Shown: one piece after another, positions 1-9,048 of the stretch
Layout of the letters: each line of letters begins with the position of its first letter
Numbering within the stretch: the stretch's first letter is position 1
Assembly (NCBI RefSeq): GCF_900129155.1
Contig: NZ_FQVF01000004.1
Coordinates: 284,482-348,481 of the forward strand
Direction of reading: 5' to 3'
DNA length: 64,000 nucleotides
Origin: Marinomonas polaris DSM 16579
GTDB lineage: Bacteria; Pseudomonadota; Gammaproteobacteria; Pseudomonadales; Marinomonadaceae
Notes under the pieces: model-generated
The model's input: only the letters and a program-made list of their open reading frames with translations
The model's database searches: none
What the model was told of the DNA's origin: nothing
Translations under genes and position numbers: made by a program

Positions 1-1224
1 TCTCGCTGGGGCACCGTTTATGCTACAGAGTTTTTAGTCGATGCGCGTAAACAAGGCATTGTCATTGATGACGATATGCTGAGCCGTGCGATCAAACGAT
101 TGACCTTCTTTGTCAACAATAACCCCGAAAGCGACATGTGGAGCGAAAGCTCTGATTATTATCAGTTCTCCTATCGCGCTTATGCCGCGTTTGTCTTAGC
201 CAAAGCGGATGCTATTAGCTTGAGCTTTGTGCGCCGACTCTTTGATCAATCATCGACAACAGAACTAAACGAATCTGGACTTGCTTGGATGCACTTAGCC
301 GGCGCCTTAAGCCAATTAAATGATAAAAACCGAGCAGAAACAGCACGCCAGCTAGCATTAAACACCCAACGTAAGCGTTACGCTTATTACCGAGATTATG
401 GCTCTGTGATGCGTGACCAAGCCTTAAGTCTTGCAGTTGCCTTAGAACTCGGACTGGATGACGGAAACCTTGCCGATAAGATGATTAAGAGCCTACAAAG
501 CAAGCGTTGGTTCAGTACTCAAGAGCGCATCGCTTTATTGAAGGTCGCAAGTCAGTACGCACAAAAAAGCAGTGAGTGGCGCGCCACCATCCAATTACCA
601 TCTGACGAACAGTCGCTAGTAAAAGAACAGGCATTCAATTCTGTGTTTGATGCAGACCAATTGCGCAAGCTCAAAGGCATTACCGCAGACGACCAAAAAT
701 TGTATGTCAGCCTGCAATACCAAGGCGCACCTAAAAACACCCCAGAGCCATACAGCGAAGGGCTGCGCATTAGCCGACAGTATTACGACCTAACTGGCAA
801 ACCGACGACGCCAACCACATTAACCAGTGGCGATTTGGTCATTGTGGAATTAAACGTTGCCACAGTTGATGATGACTTACGCATTCCTGATGCCCTGATA
901 GTTGATCTTTTGCCAGCGGGCTTGGAATTAGAGAACCAAAACCTAAGCAATGCCAGCGTCGATTTGGATAGCATTATGATTGACGAAAAGCCGCTTGGTA
1001 GCTACTTCCGTGAAAATAACCTGCTGTATCAAGAGTATCGGGATGATCGCTTTGTGGCTTCCGTGAGCCTTTCCGATAAATCCGTGAAGAAGCTCTATTA
1101 CCTAGCCCGAGCTGTCACACCGGGTACTTATCAGGTTGCACCGCCCTTTGTAGAAGATATGTATCGTCCTAATTACCGTGCCATTGGTACGTCGATTAAT
1201 ACTTTGGAAATACTGCCTCGTTAA
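1..1224 (+). CDS. Alpha-2-macroglobulin family protein, C-terminal part (5' truncated by window)
   Basis: The reading frame is open from base 1, so only the last 407 residues are present. The sequence resembles the C-terminal part of large bacterial alpha-2-macroglobulins (YfhM/ECAM type): a helical toroid-like stretch with a WSESSDYYQFSYRAYAAF segment, then a beta-rich receptor-binding-like end (DLLPAGLELENQ, RAVTPGTYQVAPPFVEDMYRP). These are periplasmic, usually lipid-anchored, protease traps. The stop codon overlaps the pbpC start by one base (TAATG), which indicates translational coupling. The alpha-2-macroglobulin/PBP1C pairing is well known and is taken to protect a breached envelope. 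The thioester region and signal peptide lie outside the window and cannot be judged. Confidence 0.88.
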   Translation, partial: SRWGTVYATEFLVDARKQGIVIDDDMLSRAIKRLTFFVNNNPESDMWSESSDYYQFSYRAYAAFVLAKADAISLSFVRRLFDQSSTTELNESGLAWMHLAGALSQLNDKNRAETARQLALNTQRKRYAYYRDYGSVMRDQALSLAVALELGLDDGNLADKMIKSLQSKRWFSTQERIALLKVASQYAQKSSEWRATIQLPSDEQSLVKEQAFNSVFDADQLRKLKGITADDQKLYVSLQYQGAPKNTPEPYSEGLRISRQYYDLTGKPTTPTTLTSGDLVIVELNVATVDDDLRIPDALIVDLLPAGLELENQNLSNASVDLDSIMIDEKPLGSYFRENNLLYQEYRDDRFVASVSLSDKSVKKLYYLARAVTPGTYQVAPPFVEDMYRPNYRAIGTSINTLEILPR

Positions 1225-3512
1225 TGGCTCGTTTTAAGGCTCGATTCCGGTTATGGGCTTATTTGCCTATCACCGGAATACTGTTGTTTTTGTCTTTCTT
1301 GTTATACGACTGGGTTGTACCAGTCGATTTAGAATCCCGCTCTCTGAGTCAAACTGTTCTCGCCGAGGATGGTTCGATTTTGCGTAATTTTGCTGATGAC
1401 AACGGCGTATGGCGCTTTCCTGTTACCTTAGACGAGGTTTCCCCAAACTACCTAGAAGCGCTGATCACTTACGAAGATCAATATTTTTACCATCACCCCG
1501 GCGTCAATTTTTTTGCTCTCATTCGTGCCACTTGGCAATGGATTAGCACAGGAGAAATAGTCTCTGGTGGCTCAACGTTAACCATGCAAGTGGCTCGTAT
1601 TCGCTATCCAGAGGCCAGAACCGTATGGGGAAAACTCAAAGAGATCGTCCGTGCTCTGCAGTTAGAATGGCACTTTAGCAAAGCAGACATCCTCACCTAT
1701 TACCTCAACCATGCGCCTTTTGGTGGCACCTATGAAGGCATTCAAGCCGCTTCTTTGGGTTACTTTGGCCATAAGGTAAAACAACTGACTGACGCCCAAG
1801 CAGCACTTTTGGCGGTCTTGCCGCAAGCGCCCAGTTATTACCGACCAGACCGACATAACGAACGCGCCCAGCAAGCTCGGGACAAATTGATGCGCCGCTT
1901 AGTAACACTGGAAGAGTGGTCTGCGGAGCGCTTAAACGATGCGTTAATCGAAGACATTCCCGCTGTAACCAAACAAGACTATCAATCTGCACCCTTGCTC
2001 GCTCGCAGGTTAGTGACACACAACAAATCGCCCCAGATAGAAACTTTTATACACTCTCAATGGCAAGGTCAGATCAGCAATTTGCTCAGAAATTATGTCC
2101 ATGGTATTGGTCAGAAAGTTTCGGCAGCCGCATTGGTTGTCGAAAACGAAACAGGCAAGGTGAAAGTCTACGCGGGATCAGCCGATTTCAATGACAGCAG
2201 CCGTTTCGCTTACGTGGATATGGTTCAGGCTACTCGCTCGCCAGGTTCAACACTTAAACCCTTTATTTACGGCATGGCATTGGATGAAGGCTTAATTCAT
2301 AGCGAAAGCTTATTAATGGATGTGCCTCTCAAGTTCGGGGACTATCAACCCGACAACTTCAATGGTGGTGTCAGTGGGCCAGTATCCGTTGCTCATGCCT
2401 TGCAAGCAAGCCTGAATATTCCAGCGGTACAAGTATTGGAGCAGCTCAAGCCCATTTACTTTTTCTTAAAAATGAAAAAAGCAGGCATCGAGTTGAAACT
2501 CCCGACCGGAGCGAAGCCTAATTTGGCGGTGGCTCTCGGTGGCGTTGGCTCTGATTTAGAAGATCTTGTCTATGCTTACACCAGTATTGGAAACAAAGGC
2601 CAAGCACAGCATCTGCGTTTTAGTACTGAAGATAAACAATCACAGCAACCTCTTTTGAGCGAGGGCGCTGCTTGGGTTATTCGAAAAATATTATTAGATA
2701 ATCCAGGTTCTGTTTCTGGCTTGGCGGTTAAAACCGGAACAAGCTATGGATTCCGCGATGCGTGGGCGATTGGGGTGAGCGAACATTATACATTAGGCGT
2801 TTGGATTGGCAGACCCGATGGTGTTCCCATGCCCGGCCATTACGGTCAAGTTACCGCAGTGCCGTTATTAAACAATATTTATCAACGGCTCAATGATCGA
2901 CGCCCAGATCCTCTGATGCCCGACAGCGTGTCTAAAGTAGACATATGCTGGCCACAAGGTGACATAGTTAAAACGGTTTGTGAGGAGAGCCACAGTGCTT
3001 ATATTCTTGACGGCACCATTCCTAAGACTTGGTATAACACTGCGTCGCTACAGCAGCCATTCAACCAATCTGAATTTCAATTCTGGCAAGCAGATGATTC
3101 CAAGTTACGAGTCAATATAAGCTGTCAGGTTAACGCCAAACGTCATAAGGTAACCGTTTGGCCTGCGCCCTTGGATAATTGGCTAAGCTTGGAACAACGC
3201 CGTTCATCTCGAATACCGAGCTGGGATCCTAGATGTGAAACAACAGGCAATCTAGTCAGTCAATCTGCCGTGCGTATCTACGGGCTTGCAAATCAGGATG
3301 CGTTCCAGCTACCGAAGCAACAAAACCAAGAAATCACCCTTTCTGCGGAAGGAGGAGAAGCGCCTTTTTACTGGTTTTTAAACGGCGTGTTGCTACCCGA
3401 CCAGCAAAGAAAAACCACATTAAAAGACCTAAAATCCGGCAACTATCAACTCACGTTAATAGACCAAGCAGGCTCAAGAGACCAAGTCGAATTTTCGGTT
3501 CTTCTCTATTAG
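1224..3512 (+). CDS. pbpC: Penicillin-binding protein 1C
   Basis: A 762-residue bifunctional peptidoglycan synthase. An N-terminal membrane anchor (about residues 10-32) is followed by a GT51 glycosyltransferase domain with the EDQYFYHHPGVN motif and the GGSTLTMQ motif. The transpeptidase domain has its SxxK serine in SPGSTLKP (about Ser342) and a KTGTS box near residue 500. The last ~90 residues look like the BiPBP_C domain typical of PBP1C. Length agrees with E. coli PbpC (770). Translation is probably coupled to the upstream alpha-2-macroglobulin gene by a one-base overlap. Family and partner are clear; the physiological role of PBP1C is not well settled in general. Confidence 0.95.
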   Translation: MARFKARFRLWAYLPITGILLFLSFLLYDWVVPVDLESRSLSQTVLAEDGSILRNFADDNGVWRFPVTLDEVSPNYLEALITYEDQYFYHHPGVNFFALIRATWQWISTGEIVSGGSTLTMQVARIRYPEARTVWGKLKEIVRALQLEWHFSKADILTYYLNHAPFGGTYEGIQAASLGYFGHKVKQLTDAQAALLAVLPQAPSYYRPDRHNERAQQARDKLMRRLVTLEEWSAERLNDALIEDIPAVTKQDYQSAPLLARRLVTHNKSPQIETFIHSQWQGQISNLLRNYVHGIGQKVSAAALVVENETGKVKVYAGSADFNDSSRFAYVDMVQATRSPGSTLKPFIYGMALDEGLIHSESLLMDVPLKFGDYQPDNFNGGVSGPVSVAHALQASLNIPAVQVLEQLKPIYFFLKMKKAGIELKLPTGAKPNLAVALGGVGSDLEDLVYAYTSIGNKGQAQHLRFSTEDKQSQQPLLSEGAAWVIRKILLDNPGSVSGLAVKTGTSYGFRDAWAIGVSEHYTLGVWIGRPDGVPMPGHYGQVTAVPLLNNIYQRLNDRRPDPLMPDSVSKVDICWPQGDIVKTVCEESHSAYILDGTIPKTWYNTASLQQPFNQSEFQFWQADDSKLRVNISCQVNAKRHKVTVWPAPLDNWLSLEQRRSSRIPSWDPRCETTGNLVSQSAVRIYGLANQDAFQLPKQQNQEITLSAEGGEAPFYWFLNGVLLPDQQRKTTLKDLKSGNYQLTLIDQAGSRDQVEFSVLLY

Positions 3513-3558
3513 AAATAGAGATCTATATCTTCGCTCTTGGTGGGCATTATGATCAGAG

Positions 3559-3873
3559 TTAAACCCAATGATTTTCTATCACATCGTAATGACGAACAAA
3601 GGTATCTGGATCTAGCTCATATTCATCATCTTCTGGGTAAAGTTTGGCAACTTCAATATCCTGACCGGCGAAAGCAATAATAGACTCACGAGTCGGCCAA
3701 TAAGTAATCAGAGTTACCTCGAACGTTAACTCGTCCACTTCTCGACCAAAAATTTGAGCCCCTTTAAAACCTTCGGTAGCAGATGTGTCTTTCACACCTG
3801 TTTCATATAAGTAAGCAATGAAACCTTCTTTTTTAGCCATTGGGCAACGGGCTTTCCACTCTCTTGCGATCAC
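3559..3873 (-). CDS. ABM-fold (antibiotic biosynthesis monooxygenase-like) small protein
   Basis: A 104-residue protein that begins MIAREWKARCP and ends in a conserved-looking HYDVIEN segment. It matches the pattern of small ABM-superfamily proteins (MIARxWxGxxP..., ...AFAGxDIExAxxYPEDE...HYxV). The start is GTG with GAGGAG about 8 bases upstream, which supports this start over the internal ATG. ABM-fold proteins include cofactor-free monooxygenases and haem-degrading enzymes, but many have no known reaction, so no substrate is proposed. It lies convergent to pbpC and divergent from an AraC regulator, so that regulator may control it. Confidence 0.75.
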   Translation of the reverse strand: MIAREWKARCPMAKKEGFIAYLYETGVKDTSATEGFKGAQIFGREVDELTFEVTLITYWPTRESIIAFAGQDIEVAKLYPEDDEYELDPDTFVRHYDVIENHWV

Positions 3874-3929
3874 GTTAACTACTCCTCTTCTATGACCTAT
3901 CTACTGCCTGATTCATCAGGGCGCATAAC

Positions 3930-3952
3930 ATTGTTTATATTAATATTGTTTA
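3930..3952. repeat. Short direct repeat in ABM/araC intergenic region
   Basis: ATTGTTTA occurs twice with a 15-base period in the divergent gap between the ABM-like gene and the AraC regulator gene. Two spaced direct repeats are the usual form of an AraC-family operator, but the tract is very AT-rich and the match may be chance. Confidence 0.3.
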
Positions 3953-4081
3953 CTATATCAATAATTGATGTGCTAACCTCAAAATTGGATGACTAACTCA
4001 AAGCACCAAGTATTACACTTCATAGACGCTGTAAAACGAATTCAAAGTTTTACCTAGATTGCTGACTTATAAAAATAATTA

Positions 4082-5059
4082 ATGCATTGGTGTGTAAATA
4101 TGAAGTTTGATTTTTCTGCCTGCGACCTTCAGGTTGCAGACGCTTCAGCACAAACTCTTGCTAGTATTTTATTGGATAAGGGTTTTGGTGAGCATCATTT
4201 TATTCAAAGTATGCCTCAAGAAAGGCTTACTACCTTGAGATTTAAAGAATTCGGACCGCTTTCTATTTTAGAGTATGCAGTAGGCCTTGCTACACACGTT
4301 AGTTCTTCCAATGTAGAAAACGCTTATTTTCTACACGTGATTTTAGCAGGTCATAGCGTCGAGCAGCATCAAAATGGGAAGCGCATTCTTAAGGCAGGGG
4401 ATTCTATTTTCATAATGCCAAAAACCCGTTTTGAGGCAAATGATTCAGCTGACTGTAGAAAGCTTATTGTTAAAATTCCTACTGATTTTTTAAATCAAAC
4501 AGCACGAGAGTTTGGTTATTTATCTTCTTTAGATCCAATTCAGTTCGATTCAAAAGTAAGCCAATTCCCGCTGACAGGGCCTTTGTTTAATCTGCTAAAC
4601 GACATATTGCAGCAAGATAAAGATGAGCTCTATGAACGAGCATTGATTTATTATTGCAGACTATTAAACAGTGGAATTTTAAATATGTTTGATAGCAATG
4701 TTGGCCCAAGCACCCTTCCTAACAAATCGTTACATCGCCATATCGAACGTATTCGCAATTATGTGTTGGATAATATTACAACTGACATAGCAATCGATGA
4801 ATTAGCCCATTTGTGCCAAATCAGTCGTAAGTCACTCTACAATCTTTTTGAACGAGAGACAGGACTCACACCTTCTGCTTACATTCGTCGTCTCAAATTA
4901 GAAAGTATACATTCTGAATTGAAAAACAATGAGCGTATTAAAAATGTGACACAAGTTGCACTAAAGTATGGTTTTACTAATTTAGGAAGATTTTCGGCTC
5001 AATACCGTGAGCAAATTGGGGAGTTACCTTCACAAACATTACGTGATTTTTCGTATTGA
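4082..5059 (+). CDS. AraC family transcriptional regulator
   Basis: A 325-residue regulator. The N-terminal part resembles the AraC-binding-like-2 (cupin-like) sensor domain (HVILAGHSVEQHQNGKR, then GDSIFIMP). The C-terminal ~100 residues hold two helix-turn-helix motifs: one in IAIDELAHLCQISRKSLYNLF and one in VTQVALKYGFTNLGRFSAQY, which is the AraC signature. The architecture is like regulators of aromatic or amine catabolism genes. No convincing ribosome-binding site precedes the ATG used here; an ATG seven codons in (MKFDF) is an alternative start. It lies convergent to a porin gene and divergent from the ABM-like gene. Confidence 0.88.
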   Translation: MHWCVNMKFDFSACDLQVADASAQTLASILLDKGFGEHHFIQSMPQERLTTLRFKEFGPLSILEYAVGLATHVSSSNVENAYFLHVILAGHSVEQHQNGKRILKAGDSIFIMPKTRFEANDSADCRKLIVKIPTDFLNQTAREFGYLSSLDPIQFDSKVSQFPLTGPLFNLLNDILQQDKDELYERALIYYCRLLNSGILNMFDSNVGPSTLPNKSLHRHIERIRNYVLDNITTDIAIDELAHLCQISRKSLYNLFERETGLTPSAYIRRLKLESIHSELKNNERIKNVTQVALKYGFTNLGRFSAQYREQIGELPSQTLRDFSY

Positions 5060-5079
5060 TTAAGAGTTAAAAAAAACAA

Positions 5080-5104
5080 ACTGGGCAAAAGGGTAAAGCC
5101 CAGT
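5080..5104 (-). terminator. Rho-independent terminator for the porin gene
   Basis: ACTGGGC and GCCCAGT form a 7-bp stem with an 11-base loop. On the minus strand the hairpin is followed by TTTGTTTTTTTT, so it is best placed to end porin transcription; it may also serve the convergent araC-type gene. Confidence 0.75.
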
Positions 5105-5126
5105 CTGTTCTTGTCAGTGCTCTTTA

Positions 5127-6182
5127 TTAAAACTTATACATAGCCATGACTTCTACTTGCTGACCTGCTGGACGAGTTGCTATGTTGCCGCTCGGAGCAC
5201 TATTGGAGGCTGCGTTTTGATCACGTAGCTCTACACCAAGCTCAAGTCCAGGAAGGTAAGTGTAAATCATGTTTGCTGTTGTTGTTTTAAGAGTGTCATC
5301 GGCCAGAGTTGAGTTCACTTCATCAGAAGTTACTTGGCCGTAACGTAGGTTAACTCGAAGTTTGTCGCTTATCTTATGACCAATGCCCGCTGAAAAGCCA
5401 CTGACAGTCACTAAATCGCCATTGCCGTCTAATTCTGATGTAGCAGCAGTTCCTGCAGCACCGTTATAACCCCAGCCTGCATATATTGCAGCACCTTCAC
5501 CAGAAAAACCACTCAGCGTTACACTAGTATCGCCAAAATTCAATTTTGCGGCCAATGACAGTGCTGCCCCAAACTCAGAATCACCATTATTCAAGCTAAC
5601 ATCACGGCCTGTAACTGCAACGTTTAAGGCATGACCGCCTGATGTACGATGAGTATAAGCTGCCACCATATCAGGATAATGAGCTTCATTGTAAAGTGGA
5701 TCTTGTAAGGTTAGACGCATACCGTCTTTTGCATAATGTACAACAAGATCAGGTCTCACAACCGAGCCATTCCCCGAAACAGTACCAATTCCAGTTCCAT
5801 AGAAATTAATCATTTCTGTATCAAACGGCGCATTAGCGAAGAATTGTCCAGTCCATGTTTGACCAATAGTTAAGTTATCAACCGTAATCGTAGCGTGGCG
5901 TAAACGAAACACTGAAGATGCACCTCTAAAGTCCCCTTCAATAAACCCCTTCAGGTTATGATCACCCTCTTTACGACTAGCGGTGAAATTCAAACGAGAC
6001 TGGCTTGCGCTTCCTTCAAAAGTACTATTGCTTTCGTCAGGGTTATTAAACACACCTTCGGCCTTAAGATAACCGCCTACGCTAAATTGAGTGCCATTAA
6101 AATCACCTAATTCCAGAGCAAACCCTTGGGAGGAAAGGCTGGCAACGATAACAGCTTGCGCGACTTTATTTTTCATTAGCAT
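5127..6182 (-). CDS. Outer-membrane porin (gram-negative porin family)
   Basis: A 351-residue protein with an N-terminal signal peptide (MLMKNKVAQAVIVASLSSQGFA, cleavage probably after the Ala near residue 22). It is followed by alternating beta-strand sequence (FSVGGYLKAEGVF, SRLNFTASRKEGDHNLKGFIEGDF) and ends in Phe (VEVMAMYKF), the C-terminal aromatic recognised by the Bam machinery. This is typical of the general porin_4/DcaP-like families. An AGGGCGG element lies before the first ATG; the second ATG (two codons on) is a possible start. Substrate is unknown. The upstream region carries two direct AGTGCA repeats, suggesting control by an activator. Confidence 0.85.
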   Translation of the reverse strand: MLMKNKVAQAVIVASLSSQGFALELGDFNGTQFSVGGYLKAEGVFNNPDESNSTFEGSASQSRLNFTASRKEGDHNLKGFIEGDFRGASSVFRLRHATITVDNLTIGQTWTGQFFANAPFDTEMINFYGTGIGTVSGNGSVVRPDLVVHYAKDGMRLTLQDPLYNEAHYPDMVAAYTHRTSGGHALNVAVTGRDVSLNNGDSEFGAALSLAAKLNFGDTSVTLSGFSGEGAAIYAGWGYNGAAGTAATSELDGNGDLVTVSGFSAGIGHKISDKLRVNLRYGQVTSDEVNSTLADDTLKTTTANMIYTYLPGLELGVELRDQNAASNSAPSGNIATRPAGQQVEVMAMYKF

Positions 6183-6264
6183 ATTGATACCGCCCTGTAT
6201 TTTTCATTTATATTTATTATGGGAAGCCAATATCGCAAAGAGCAGCGTAATGAAATAGCCAAAT

Positions 6265-6290
6265 AGTGCAAACTTTGTACATAAAGTGCA
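6265..6290. promoter_or_regulatory. Paired AGTGCA direct repeats upstream of porin
   Basis: AGTGCA occurs twice with a 20-base period about 83-108 bases upstream of the porin start. A similar pair (period 21) lies at 10428-10454 upstream of the DUF3100 operon. Direct repeats one to two helical turns apart fit an AraC-family operator; the AraC regulator gene at 4082-5059 is the obvious candidate. This is an inference from two sites only. Confidence 0.4.
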
Positions 6291-6341
6291 AAAAAAAACA
6301 AATAAAAGAGCAATAGAATTAAAAGAGGCTAATTTTTAAGA

Positions 6342-6371
6342 AAAACTGCTAACAGATTTGAGAGCAGTTTT
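6342..6371 (-). terminator. Terminator downstream of DUF1456 gene
   Basis: AAAACTGCT and AGCAGTTTT form a 9-bp stem around a 12-base loop. On the minus strand it runs into TTTTTCTT, so it should end transcription of the DUF1456 gene. Confidence 0.65.
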
Positions 6372-6412
6372 ATTTTATGGCGGGAGTGTTATAGATAAGT
6401 ATCTATATTAAA

Positions 6413-6871
6413 TTAAACTCGAAACTGCTTCTGCAGTCCCATCAAGAAATTACGCAAAATTTGGTCTTTGCATTCGCAGTAGTGGCGATTGTCTGGCTTA
6501 CGGAAGAACGAGCTAAGTTCATGCTTGCTTAGATTGAATTCTGCTAGCGACATGATATCGAGGATTTCTTCCGCTTGCAGGTTTAACGCAATACGCAACT
6601 TCATGAAGATAGCGTTATTGGTTAGGCGCTTTTCAGGTTCAGATTGCGGACCTTCGCGTTTACCACGCTTGGTGTTAATAAAACCATTTAGAAATGTTGC
6701 CATCTCTACATCAATCATTTCGACATAACCTGCATCGTCTTCTTTCTTTAGCCAGCTAGTAACTTGCTCTTGCGATGCAATGCCATCTGCTGCAGCAAAG
6801 ATATCAACTATCTCTAGTTCTTTTAGGTCAAAGGTATAGCGAAGGCGGCGTAAAATATCGTTGTTGTTCAA
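6413..6871 (-). CDS. DUF1456 family protein (YehS-like)
   Basis: A 152-residue cytosolic protein made of two homologous halves. Each half begins NNxILRRLRYTFDL/NNAIFMKLRIALNL, has an EIVDI/EILDI helix and ends in a WLKK/FFRK segment. This internal duplication is the DUF1456 signature (E. coli YehS). The function is not known. It is monocistronic, ends before a terminator and stands divergent from the acyltransferase gene. Confidence 0.85.
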   Translation of the reverse strand: MNNNDILRRLRYTFDLKELEIVDIFAAADGIASQEQVTSWLKKEDDAGYVEMIDVEMATFLNGFINTKRGKREGPQSEPEKRLTNNAIFMKLRIALNLQAEEILDIMSLAEFNLSKHELSSFFRKPDNRHYCECKDQILRNFLMGLQKQFRV

Positions 6872-7085
6872 AATGATTTCCTAGTGTTAGGGGGCATAAA
6901 TAATAGTAGGCGCGACTCTAGCAGATTGGCAAGCATTTACCTATATCTGTCGCTAAATCCGTAAGAATATCGTCGAAAATGCATGATTATCGTAAAATTC
7001 TAGATTCTGTCTGCAAACTATATTGATTAGAAACAAAACTGGCGACTTAATAGCTTGTATCTCTTACTTTCATGGATGTAAGCCA

Positions 7086-8219
7086 GTGAACATTACGCAA
7101 AAACCCACACTGATGGATATCGAGGCCTCCCAAAAACCTTCAGTCGATAAATCAAGTCCAACAAAAGCCAAGAAGGTCGTTCGGGTTATAGAATTTGATT
7201 ATCTACGCGGATTGGCCATTGCATTGATTGTGTTAGGACATTCTGTAACAAATACCAATGACGGTTTCCCAGTTTGGTTAGAGAACATCGTTCGTGGTGG
7301 CACAGGCGTTTTTGTATTTATTTCTGGCTTTTTCTTTCATCACATCTTTGCCCAACGCTTTGACTATCGCCGCTTTATGTCGAAGAAAGTGATGAACGTG
7401 TTAGTACCGTTTTTGGCAGTCTCTGCTTTCGCTATTGTCGTAAACTTCTTCGGTTTTATCTTGGTCGATCAGACAAGTGTTCCAGAAGCCTTCGCCCTAT
7501 GCTGGGAAGTATTACAAAAGGGATTCGTATTGTTCCCACATTGGTACATTCCTTTCATTATGGCGACTTTTTTATGTTCAGGGCTGCATTTCCGCTATTT
7601 GAAACTGCCATTATTTGCCCAGCTTTCTATTTTAGCAGCGTTTACTATTATTGCAGTGGTTATCCATCGCCCAGCAGATAACGTAAATGTATTGCAGTCA
7701 TTGGTGTATTTCACTCCCTTCTATTTATTGGGCATGCTGTACTCACAATATTTAGATTGGATGAAGCAGTACTATAGCTACTTTTTGGTCGCTGCGGTTA
7801 TCACGATGATCGCAACAGTCTGGCTGCAATCTGGTGTTTTATTTCATGCAGGGGGATTCCACAAAACGGCATTTGAATGGGGTGGTATCGATTTACAGTT
7901 TATTCAAAAAATGGGGTTATGTATTTTACTGGTTGGCTTTTGCTCGCATTGGGTTTGGTCAGCGCTTGGAAAACACTTAATCATGCTTGCCTCCATTAGC
8001 TTCGCAATTTTCTTTTTGCATCCATTATTGGGCATGATATGGGGAAATACGAAATATTTTTTACTTAACGCAGGCTATATAGAACCCAACAATACCGTGC
8101 TCTACAGTCTTATTTCATCGGTATTTTTGTTCGTCTTTCAGTTCTATGGGTCGGTGTGGTTAATAGGGAAATTGAAGCATCTATTTGGTTCGAAAAGCCG
8201 ATTACTGATTGGAGCATAA
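7086..8219 (+). CDS. Acyltransferase family 3 integral membrane protein
   Basis: About 377 residues with some ten hydrophobic segments. The early motif EFDYLRGLAIALIVLGHS matches the acyltransferase-3 family (R/K-x10-H catalytic region: Arg in LRGLAI and the following His). These enzymes O-acylate sugars, peptidoglycan or exopolysaccharide at the inner membrane. The frame is open further upstream to a TTG at 7023, but no ribosome-binding site supports it. GTG 7086, preceded by GGATG, or ATG 7113 are better starts. There are no neighbouring polysaccharide genes, so the acceptor is unknown. Confidence 0.82.
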   Translation: MNITQKPTLMDIEASQKPSVDKSSPTKAKKVVRVIEFDYLRGLAIALIVLGHSVTNTNDGFPVWLENIVRGGTGVFVFISGFFFHHIFAQRFDYRRFMSKKVMNVLVPFLAVSAFAIVVNFFGFILVDQTSVPEAFALCWEVLQKGFVLFPHWYIPFIMATFLCSGLHFRYLKLPLFAQLSILAAFTIIAVVIHRPADNVNVLQSLVYFTPFYLLGMLYSQYLDWMKQYYSYFLVAAVITMIATVWLQSGVLFHAGGFHKTAFEWGGIDLQFIQKMGLCILLVGFCSHWVWSALGKHLIMLASISFAIFFLHPLLGMIWGNTKYFLLNAGYIEPNNTVLYSLISSVFLFVFQFYGSVWLIGKLKHLFGSKSRLLIGA

Positions 8220-8330
8220 TGATCAAATACATCTCCCCTGAAACATAATAATATTTGTTGTTATACTTTTATTGTAATCTCTTAAAGTCACAGAACTGGT
8301 TTTATCGAAAAGCATTGAAGGACGTGGATT

Positions 8331-8948
8331 ATGATTAGCATAGAGTTTTTAATTACCTCATTAATTTTAGTGCTCATTCCTGGCACTGGAGTGATTTACA
8401 CGATTTCAACAGGACTGTTTCAAGGAGCTCGTGCTTCATTTTCTGCAGCGCTAGGTTGTACTTTGGGAATAGTGCCTTCAATGCTAGCCAGTATTTTTGG
8501 CTTAGCTGTTATTCTGAATACCAGCGCAATGGCTTTTCAAGTTGTAAAATTTATCGGTGTTGCCTATTTGCTTTATCTGGCTTGGTGTATGTGGCGTGAA
8601 ACTGGTGGATTAGCATTAGAGAAAAAAGAAGAGCAAAACATCAACTTATTTCAAGTAGCTCTGAAAGGCTGCCTGATCAATGTTTTAAACCCAAAGCTGA
8701 CTATCTTTTTCTTAGCATTTTTACCACAATTTATTAACTCAAATGTAACTTCAGCGACCAGTAAAATGCTTTTACTTGGCGGTATTTTTATGGCAATGAC
8801 GCTCATTGTTTTTATTCTATATGGAACACTCGCAAGCAAAGCGCGTCGATACTTAATTGGCTCTTCTAAAGTTGCAAAATATATGCAACGAACCTTTGCA
8901 GCAAGTTTTGCTTTATTGGGTATGAAGCTCGCATTTACTGACCGTTAA
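8331..8948 (+). CDS. LysE/RhtB family amino-acid exporter
   Basis: A 205-residue inner-membrane protein with about six hydrophobic segments. It has the LysE-family N-terminus (LILVLIPGTGVIYTISTGLFQGAR) and the NxLNPKLTIFFLAFLPQF motif of RhtB-type exporters. AAGGACG precedes the ATG. These proteins export amino acids such as homoserine, threonine or leucine with the proton gradient; the substrate cannot be read from the sequence. It is probably monocistronic. Confidence 0.88.
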   Translation: MISIEFLITSLILVLIPGTGVIYTISTGLFQGARASFSAALGCTLGIVPSMLASIFGLAVILNTSAMAFQVVKFIGVAYLLYLAWCMWRETGGLALEKKEEQNINLFQVALKGCLINVLNPKLTIFFLAFLPQFINSNVTSATSKMLLLGGIFMAMTLIVFILYGTLASKARRYLIGSSKVAKYMQRTFAASFALLGMKLAFTDR

Positions 8949-9048
8949 TATCTTACAGACATATCTTAAGCAAGAAGCTGTCGGTTTTGATGTTAGTTAC
9001 CATTGCCTATAAAGGTTACCCTTAGGTGTCATAAAATAAGGAGCCCAA

